From a candidate division TA06 bacterium DG_78 (GTDB taxonomy: Bacteria > Hydrothermota > Tepidihabitantia > SM23-42): DNA of 5,755 nt. The notes beneath the pieces are model-generated. The model saw only the letters and a list, made by a program, of their open reading frames with translations. It did no database searches and had not been told where the DNA came from. Each line of letters opens with the position of its first letter. Positions within the stretch are counted from its first letter, which is position 1. Positions 1 through 3,793 of this stretch are shown one piece after another. The translations under genes were made by a program, and so were the position numbers. Location: assembly GCA_001303225.1 (NCBI GenBank), contig LJNI01000144.1, positions 1 to 5,755 of the forward strand, written 5' to 3'.

Positions 1-1099
1 CTGCTGAAGCGAGTGCTTTTATGCAATTCACAAAAACAGATTGCTGGAAATGTTTATCAGAATCGAATCTATGAGTGAAGAAAATTTCATTACATCTCTG
101 GCAATGACATCGTTCGGCAATTGGTTTAATCATTATTTTACTCACTTCGATTGTGTCAAAATTTGATTCCTTTCTTTGAATCATCAATTGGCATCTTTGG
201 TTAATAAATTTGCCACCAATATGAATATCCAGCTTACCATTTGATTTAATAGTTGTACTCCAATACTTCCTCCCTGTTGGACTAATTAGACAGAACTCTA
301 ATTGCTGATTTTTTGTCATTTTGATGTGGCTTTCAATTTTGAGACTACATGCCCGAACCGGGAATATTGTGTCCCATCTATATACATTTTGGCCATCAAA
401 TAATCGTGCTGACGATAGATATACTGGAGGCCAAGGACGCCACAATTCAGGATGAACAAACAATTCACCTCCTAGCTGCATCATTATAAATGTTTCTTCA
501 GAATCATTAATTTTGATCCAAGTCATAAGAGCTTGTAATGCTTTCCTTTCTCGTAGCAAGAGATCGTTTGGGTGTTTTTCATCGAGTGAGTAACAATATA
601 TTCTATCACCTCCCATATCGCTAATTTTTGTAGCGAAAGATTTATCACTTCTTGTGTAAGGTATATACATAATTGAATCGTTACGGATATAATTGGGAAC
701 ACAATTTTCATGGCCGCTAATATTAGAACCGAACCAAAGAATAATCACTTTTAGGTTATATTTTTCAGCAATCATCTTTATATTTCGTAGAATTGTAGTA
801 TCATATCTTCCCATCTCTTTTTCGAAGAAATTCCATCGAAACGTAACACTGATCGTATTTGCGTAAAGTTGTTTCGCTTCTCTAAAATAATTTTCTCGTA
901 CATTACCACTGAAATCGACCGTTTTGTGGTCCTCAATCGACAGAACAGTAAAAACTTGGTTGTTCACAATGAGATGTTTTATTTTATTTTGTTCCTTGAT
1001 ACAGGGCCCACTTGATAATCTTGTAAAACATATCAATTCAAGACAACAAAGTGTGATAAGTGAGAGATTTAATTTTTTTAATAGTGAACTAAATTTCAT
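1..1099 (-). CDS. Secreted GH42/GH35-like glycoside hydrolase, partial at 3' end (left window edge)
   Basis: The frame is open from the ATG at 1099 to the window edge, giving 366 residues without a stop. Residues 1-28 look like a signal peptide: basic MKFSSLLKK, then a hydrophobic core to about 25. Residues about 42-215 resemble the first half of the TIM barrel of GH42/GH35-like (clan GH-A) beta-galactosidases: a strand with FRWNFFEKEMGRYD (87-100), LWFGS (121-125) followed by VPNYIRND, and IMMQLGGE (205-212). In relatives that last motif reads close to MVQVENE, so E212 aligns with the acid/base Glu but the preceding Asn is Gly. Residues about 235-327 are beta-rich, perhaps a sugar-binding sandwich inserted in or after the barrel; 331-336 form CxCxxC, then a helix. 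The nucleophile half is outside the window. Probable role is binding or cutting exported glycan. It overlaps the glycosyltransferase stop by 11 bases; no clear Shine-Dalgarno. The gene is firm, activity is not. Confidence 0.72.
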   Translation of the reverse strand, partial: MKFSSLLKKLNLSLITLCCLELICFTRLSSGPCIKEQNKIKHLIVNNQVFTVLSIEDHKTVDFSGNVRENYFREAKQLYANTISVTFRWNFFEKEMGRYDTTILRNIKMIAEKYNLKVIILWFGSNISGHENCVPNYIRNDSIMYIPYTRSDKSFATKISDMGGDRIYCYSLDEKHPNDLLLRERKALQALMTWIKINDSEETFIMMQLGGELFVHPELWRPWPPVYLSSARLFDGQNVYRWDTIFPVRACSLKIESHIKMTKNQQLEFCLISPTGRKYWSTTIKSNGKLDIHIGGKFINQRCQLMIQRKESNFDTIEVSKIMIKPIAERCHCQRCNEIFFTHRFDSDKHFQQSVFVNCIKALASA

Positions 1100-2006
1100 T
1101 TGTCAGCAACCACTGTAGAATCCGAAAATGATTCTTCGCTTTTATTCTATTGTTGATGAATATGTTTATAAATAATTTCAGATAGCTACCATACAGATGG
1201 AAAATTTTGAAGAGTACGACGCCTAATTGTTGGTAATACTTATTAAAATATTTTTTTTCACTCGTTAATGATGTCAATAAATGCTCCCCTGATCGTTGTT
1301 TCCAGCTGGCTGATGAATTGTGGAATATCTCAGCATTACTTAGAAAATAGATTTGCCATTTTTTTTGCCGAGCTTGACGACAAAAGTCCATATCCTCCAT
1401 GTAGGCAAAATATCTTTCATCTAACATACCAATATCTTTGATTACTTCTTTCTTTATAAGCATGCAGACACCAGAAACCCAATCAATTGCGCGCGATGAA
1501 TTCCTATGCCAATAGCGCATAAGCCGACGGCCAAAGAAATGATTATTCGGGAAAACTTTTTCAAACCCTGATTCTTTCAACAAAAAAGATAAGGGTGTTA
1601 AAAAAGATCCACAACTGTCCCACTGAAGTTTATTTCCAGGATTAACTACTCTACAGCCAATGATTCCTACATCTTTATTTTTTCGAGCATAGGTAACCAT
1701 TTTTTGTATTGATTCGTTTAATACAACAGTATCAGGGTTTAATAAGAGGATAAGATTACCACGTGCGATTTTAATCCCTTGATTATTGGCTCTAGCATAA
1801 CCAAGATTATCCTTATTAATGATTAGCTTGACCTTGGGAAATCTTTTTTTTATACTATCTATGCTACTGTCATTTGAGTTATTGTCGATAACGATAATTT
1901 CATATGTTACGTGTTTTACTGTATTATATATGGACAAGAGGCAATCAGTCAGAAATCTCTTAGCATTGTAATTAACTATTATTATTGATAAGTCAGTAGA
2001 ATCCAC
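1089..2006 (-). CDS. Family 2 glycosyltransferase, WbbL/rhamnosyltransferase-like
   Basis: A 305-residue, apparently complete GT-A enzyme expected to transfer a nucleotide-activated sugar, possibly rhamnose, onto a cell-surface polysaccharide or lipid-linked glycan at the inner face of the membrane. Visible motifs are LSIIIVNYN (6-14) opening the nucleotide-binding fold, VIDNNSNDSS (39-48), GYARANNQG (69-77), the metal/nucleotide DxD-equivalent NPDT (90-93), DWVSG (175-179) and the acceptor-side YMEDMDFC (202-209), with His in IFHNSSAS further on. The C-terminus holds a hydrophobic, aromatic-rich stretch suited to membrane association. The start is GTG at 2006: the frame upstream has no ATG before a stop, and the conserved first strand begins at residue 6. 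A good promoter lies 20 bases upstream, leaving a leader of about 13 bases with no Shine-Dalgarno. It forms a two-gene or longer unit with the overlapping glycoside-hydrolase-like gene. Base composition is clearly more AT-rich than the right half. Sugar specificity cannot be read from the sequence. Confidence 0.92.
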   Translation of the reverse strand: MDSTDLSIIIVNYNAKRFLTDCLLSIYNTVKHVTYEIIVIDNNSNDSSIDSIKKRFPKVKLIINKDNLGYARANNQGIKIARGNLILLLNPDTVVLNESIQKMVTYARKNKDVGIIGCRVVNPGNKLQWDSCGSFLTPLSFLLKESGFEKVFPNNHFFGRRLMRYWHRNSSRAIDWVSGVCMLIKKEVIKDIGMLDERYFAYMEDMDFCRQARQKKWQIYFLSNAEIFHNSSASWKQRSGEHLLTSLTSEKKYFNKYYQQLGVVLFKIFHLYGSYLKLFINIFINNRIKAKNHFRILQWLLTNEI

Positions 2007-2025
2007 TTTCGTGTCTTTTAGACTA

Positions 2026-2053
2026 AGTATATACGAAAATACATCTATGTCAA
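2026..2053 (-). promoter_or_regulatory. Sigma70-like promoter for the glycosyltransferase operon
   Basis: On the minus strand a perfect -35 TTGACA (2053-2048) is followed by a 16-base spacer and a -10 TATACT (2031-2026), one mismatch from TATAAT. The expected transcript start is near 2019, about 13 bases before the GTG start. The -35 box touches an 11-base palindrome at 2052-2062 that could be an operator. Predicted from consensus match only. Confidence 0.6.
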
Positions 2054-2062
2054 TGAATCATT
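2052..2062. repeat. 11-base palindrome at the -35 box (possible operator)
   Basis: AATGA and TCATT arms flank a single central A, giving a perfect odd-length palindrome, immediately followed by a further CATT. It begins inside the -35 box of the left-facing promoter, a usual place for a repressor site. It is short and AT-rich, so chance is quite possible. Confidence 0.25.
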
Positions 2063-2146
2063 CATTTATTTACTGGTTATGTATAAAAATCGATACACTG
2101 GCGTTTTTAATATTTAGGTATCGTGAATCCTCGCGATTGTGAATTT

Positions 2147-2171
2147 TGTATGATTATTTAACTTTCATACA
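2147..2171. repeat. Inverted repeat TGTATGA / TCATACA in divergent control region
   Basis: Seven-base perfect arms at 2147-2153 and 2165-2171 are separated by 11 bases. No T-run follows, so a terminator is unlikely. The site sits between the two divergent promoters, compatible with binding of a dimeric regulator, but AT-richness makes a chance match possible. Confidence 0.3.
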
Positions 2172-2177
2172 TCATTA

Positions 2178-2197
2178 AGAATTTTATGTATAATTCT
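2178..2197. repeat. 20-base imperfect palindrome upstream of the roadblock-gene promoter
   Basis: AGAATT (2178-2183) and AATTCT (2192-2197) are perfect six-base arms, and two of the next three inner pairs also match. It ends 13 bases before the -35 box at 2211. The GAATTTT opening also occurs at 2141-2147, giving an imperfect direct repeat. Could be an activator or repressor site; no family can be named. Confidence 0.3.
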
Positions 2198-2210
2198 AAA
2201 ATCTGCTGTC

Positions 2211-2238
2211 TTGACTTTTTGGGAATAGTATTTATAAT
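2211..2238 (+). promoter_or_regulatory. Sigma70-like promoter for the mglB/mglA-type operon, likely giving a leaderless mRNA
   Basis: The -35 TTGACT (2211-2216) is one base from consensus, the spacer is 16 bases, and the -10 TATAAT (2233-2238) is perfect. Counting six bases after the -10 puts the transcript start on 2245, which is the A of the roadblock ATG. No Shine-Dalgarno is present between the -10 and the start codon, which fits a leaderless message. Confidence 0.65.
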
Positions 2239-2244
2239 AACAGG

Positions 2245-2739
2245 ATGCAAGAGGGGATTAATATTTTCGAAGAAGACTTCTGGGCAATTTCCGATGCATT
2301 GAATCGGCTCTTGCAGGGCACGAATGCACGTGCTGTTCTTTTAATTGATAAAGCCGGACAACTTATCACATCAACCGGTGACATCACTGGACTCGATACC
2401 TCGTCGTTTGCTACGCTCTCGGCAGCAGATTTTGCTGCGACGAGTCAGCTCGCATCACTTATCGGTGAATCTGAATTCTCTACCCTGTTTCATCAGGGGC
2501 AGCGAGAACATCTCTATGTGTGCCTCATTGCGAATCGAGTTATCCTTGCCGTTATCTTTGATCAGCGAACCAATCTCGGTTTGATCCGGGTGAGGACGAA
2601 ATCCGCGGTGGCTGAACTTGAAAAGATTTTTGACGCAATCTTTAGTAAAGTTGAACGAGAATCTGAATTTCCAAAAGAACTCGATGCTGATTTTACGAGT
2701 GCAGCTGAAGAAGAACTCGATAAACTCTTCGGATTTTAA
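2245..2739 (+). CDS. mglB: Roadblock/LC7 domain protein, MglB-type GTPase regulator
   Basis: A 164-residue protein, close to the usual MglB length of about 160. Residues about 10-120 read as a roadblock/LC7 domain: an N-terminal amphipathic helix (FWAISDALNRLLQ), strand RAVLLIDKAGQLITSTG (29-45), a Ser/Ala-rich helix (TLSAADFAATSQLASLIGE), and the beta-hairpin HLYVCLIANRVILAVIFD. The C-terminus (AAEEELDKLFGF) is an acidic tail typical of MglB-type proteins, which can contact the GTPase. Known MglB proteins are homodimeric GTPase-activating proteins for MglA and act at one cell pole in Myxococcus; a similar partnership with the downstream GTPase is inferred from adjacency. The ATG is set by the promoter, whose predicted transcript start falls on it. 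It is the first gene of the higher-GC right-facing run. Confidence 0.88.
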   Translation: MQEGINIFEEDFWAISDALNRLLQGTNARAVLLIDKAGQLITSTGDITGLDTSSFATLSAADFAATSQLASLIGESEFSTLFHQGQREHLYVCLIANRVILAVIFDQRTNLGLIRVRTKSAVAELEKIFDAIFSKVERESEFPKELDADFTSAAEEELDKLFGF

Positions 2740-2743
2740 TATG

Positions 2744-2829
2744 CACGGATTACACAAAATCAATGGATTACCCAGATTTAAAAATACTGATTGCGCAGAT
2801 GAATAAAAAAAGATTGATTACACGGATTA
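2744..2829. repeat. Degenerate interspersed repeat of GATTACACGGATT-like units
   Basis: Four related units fill the gap between the two Mgl-type genes: GGATTACACA (2747-2756), GGATTACCCAGATT (2765-2778), TGATTGCGCAGAT (2788-2800) and TGATTACACGGATT (2815-2828). Unit starts are 18, 23 and 27 bases apart. The consensus is roughly KGATTACNCAGATT. From memory, intergenic elements of this GATTACACGGATT flavour are scattered through many environmental bacterial genomes, without a known function. The last unit ends only 5 bases before the GTPase ATG, leaving it no Shine-Dalgarno. Confidence 0.7.
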
Positions 2830-2833
2830 AATT

Positions 2834-3415
2834 ATGGCTTTAATTAACTACGCATCACGGGAAATAAATTCAAAGATCGTGTTTTATGGTCCTGGCTTGG
2901 GTGGTAAGACAACGAATATTAAGTATGTCTACACAAAGCTGCAACCTACGCTCAAGGGCAGGTTAATTAGTCTTGCGACCGAACTCGACAGGACCCTGTT
3001 CTTCGATTTTCTTCCAGTGGATATTGGAACGATTCGGGGATTTAAGACACGATTCCACCTCTATACGGTGCCAGGCCAGGTGTTTTATAATGCCTCACGG
3101 AAGCTCATTCTTAAAGGCGTTGACGGTATTGTATTTGTCGCCGACTCACAGATTGAGCGTTTCGATGAAAATATTGAGTCATTAGACAACATGAAAGATA
3201 ATCTCCGGTCTTACAATTTGGACCTGAACAAAATTCCACTGGTTCTTCAATACAATAAGAGAGATTTACCAAATATCACCTCGATTGAGGAATTACAGAA
3301 GGTGTTGAATCCAGAAAATAAATATGCCTATTTTGAGGCGATCGCTACCCAGGGCGTCGGCGTTTTTGAGACCCTCAAAGAAATCTGTAAAATGGTTCTG
3401 AAGATGTTGGCATAA
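2834..3415 (+). CDS. mglA: MglA-type small Ras-like GTPase
   Basis: A 193-residue, complete bacterial Ras-like GTPase; Myxococcus MglA is 195. The start MALINYASREINSKIV matches the family's usual opening, fixing the ATG despite the absence of a Shine-Dalgarno. The P-loop is GPGLGGKTT (19-27), with K25 and T26 as phosphate and magnesium contacts. R53 matches the arginine finger position, the PM3 motif is TVPGQ (78-82) with Thr in place of the usual Asp, a hallmark of the MglA group, and Q82 is kept. The base-recognition motif is NKRD (141-144). Function: GTP/GDP switch controlling cell polarity, and in motile relatives the placement of motility machinery, with the upstream roadblock protein as likely activating partner. 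No catalytic residue is missing. Which process it steers in this organism cannot be told; no pilus or gliding genes are in the window. Confidence 0.93.
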   Translation: MALINYASREINSKIVFYGPGLGGKTTNIKYVYTKLQPTLKGRLISLATELDRTLFFDFLPVDIGTIRGFKTRFHLYTVPGQVFYNASRKLILKGVDGIVFVADSQIERFDENIESLDNMKDNLRSYNLDLNKIPLVLQYNKRDLPNITSIEELQKVLNPENKYAYFEAIATQGVGVFETLKEICKMVLKMLA

Positions 3416-3450
3416 CATGTTTTCAAGAGATGATATTAGACAATCTATTT

Positions 3451-3456
3451 TATAAT
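3451..3456 (+). promoter_or_regulatory. Possible internal -10 box before the CxxC gene
   Basis: A perfect TATAAT lies 14 bases before the ATG at 3471, in the 55-base gap after the GTPase gene. No convincing -35 is found at the right distance (3428-3434 is purine-rich), so this may be chance in AT-rich DNA or a weak internal promoter. If real, transcription would start near 3463 and leave an 8-base leader. Confidence 0.3.
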
Positions 3457-3470
3457 GTAAAAAGAGGACG

Positions 3471-3764
3471 ATGGCTTCTCGAATATGTAGTCGCTGTTCT
3501 AAGGTAATTAATCCTGGCGACCTCTTGTACCGCGTAACCATTAAGGTTTTTGCAGATTTTGATGGTATTATTAATATCAAATCTTATACTATTGATGTAG
3601 AAAAGGAATTTGAAAAAGTAAAATCTGTACCAGAGGATTTACTCGAGGAAGAAGTGTATAAAGAATTTGATTATATCCTGTGCCCGAGGTGTAAGGAGGT
3701 TTACTGTGCTAACCCATTACACCTTCCATTGGATGATTTAACATTAACTGAGGATGTTCCATGA
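3471..3764 (+). CDS. Small protein with two CxxC pairs, probable zinc ribbon, function unknown
   Basis: A 97-residue protein I cannot assign to a named family. CSRC (6-9) near the N-terminus and CPRC (71-74) near the C-terminus make a likely four-Cys zinc site, and C79 adds a fifth cysteine in the segment VYCANP. The middle contains a hydrophobic strand region (LLYRVTIKVFADFDGIINI, 18-36) and an acidic helix with many Glu and Lys (44-66). The C-terminus is acidic. There is no signal peptide or membrane segment, so it should be cytoplasmic. A purine-rich AGAGGA at 3463-3468 precedes the ATG at short spacing. It lies 55 bases after the GTPase gene and its TGA stop overlaps the ATG of the minicistron that leads to dnaE, so it is probably co-expressed with dnaE. 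A role in nucleic-acid or protein binding is only a guess. Confidence 0.8.
   Translation: MASRICSRCSKVINPGDLLYRVTIKVFADFDGIINIKSYTIDVEKEFEKVKSVPEDLLEEEVYKEFDYILCPRCKEVYCANPLHLPLDDLTLTEDVP
3750..3753 (+). promoter_or_regulatory. Shine-Dalgarno GAGG for the minicistron upstream of dnaE
   Basis: GAGG inside the end of the CxxC gene stands 7 bases before the ATG at 3761, which is good spacing. It serves the 10-codon minicistron, since dnaE's own ATG at 3790 has no such site. Confidence 0.4.
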
Positions 3765-3793
3765 AAAGATTAACGCTATTGTGTAAGCGATGA
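3761..3793 (+). CDS. Ten-codon minicistron linking the CxxC gene to dnaE (possible coupling relay)
   Basis: The reading frame MKRLTLLCKR starts at an ATG that overlaps the TGA stop of the CxxC gene (ATGA, 3761-3764). Its own TGA stop overlaps the dnaE ATG in the same way (ATGA, 3790-3793). A GAGG lies 7 bases before its start, whereas the dnaE start has no Shine-Dalgarno. The layout would let ribosomes terminate and restart twice and so couple dnaE translation to the gene upstream. The peptide, basic and short, need not have a function itself. A frame this short can arise by chance, so the call is tentative. Confidence 0.4.
   Translation: MKRLTLLCKR

Noticed and set aside
523..711. 62-residue minus-strand reading frame
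   Set aside because: It lies in another frame inside the hydrolase-like gene, which is open for 366 codons and shows clear family motifs.
1097..1099. Lipoprotein signal for the hydrolase-like protein
   Set aside because: Cysteines at residues 18, 19, 24 and 33 are not preceded by a lipobox such as L-A/S-G/A, so an ordinary signal peptide is more likely.
924..1118. 64-residue plus-strand reading frame
   Set aside because: It is antisense to the start of the hydrolase-like gene and the glycosyltransferase end; no recognisable motif.
2147..2171. Rho-independent terminator
   Set aside because: The stem is seven AT-rich pairs with an 11-base loop and no T-run, and no gene ends into it from either side.
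2455..2763. 102-residue minus-strand reading frame opposite the roadblock gene
   Set aside because: Antisense shadow of a well-supported roadblock/LC7 gene; its start falls in the intergenic repeat and the protein has no family features.
2744..2829. CRISPR-like array or tandem repeat
   Set aside because: Units are only 10-14 bases, diverged and irregularly spaced (18, 23, 27), with no constant repeat or unique spacers.
3293..3580. 95-residue minus-strand reading frame across the mglA/CxxC gap
   Set aside because: Antisense to two supported genes and without promoter, Shine-Dalgarno or recognisable domain.
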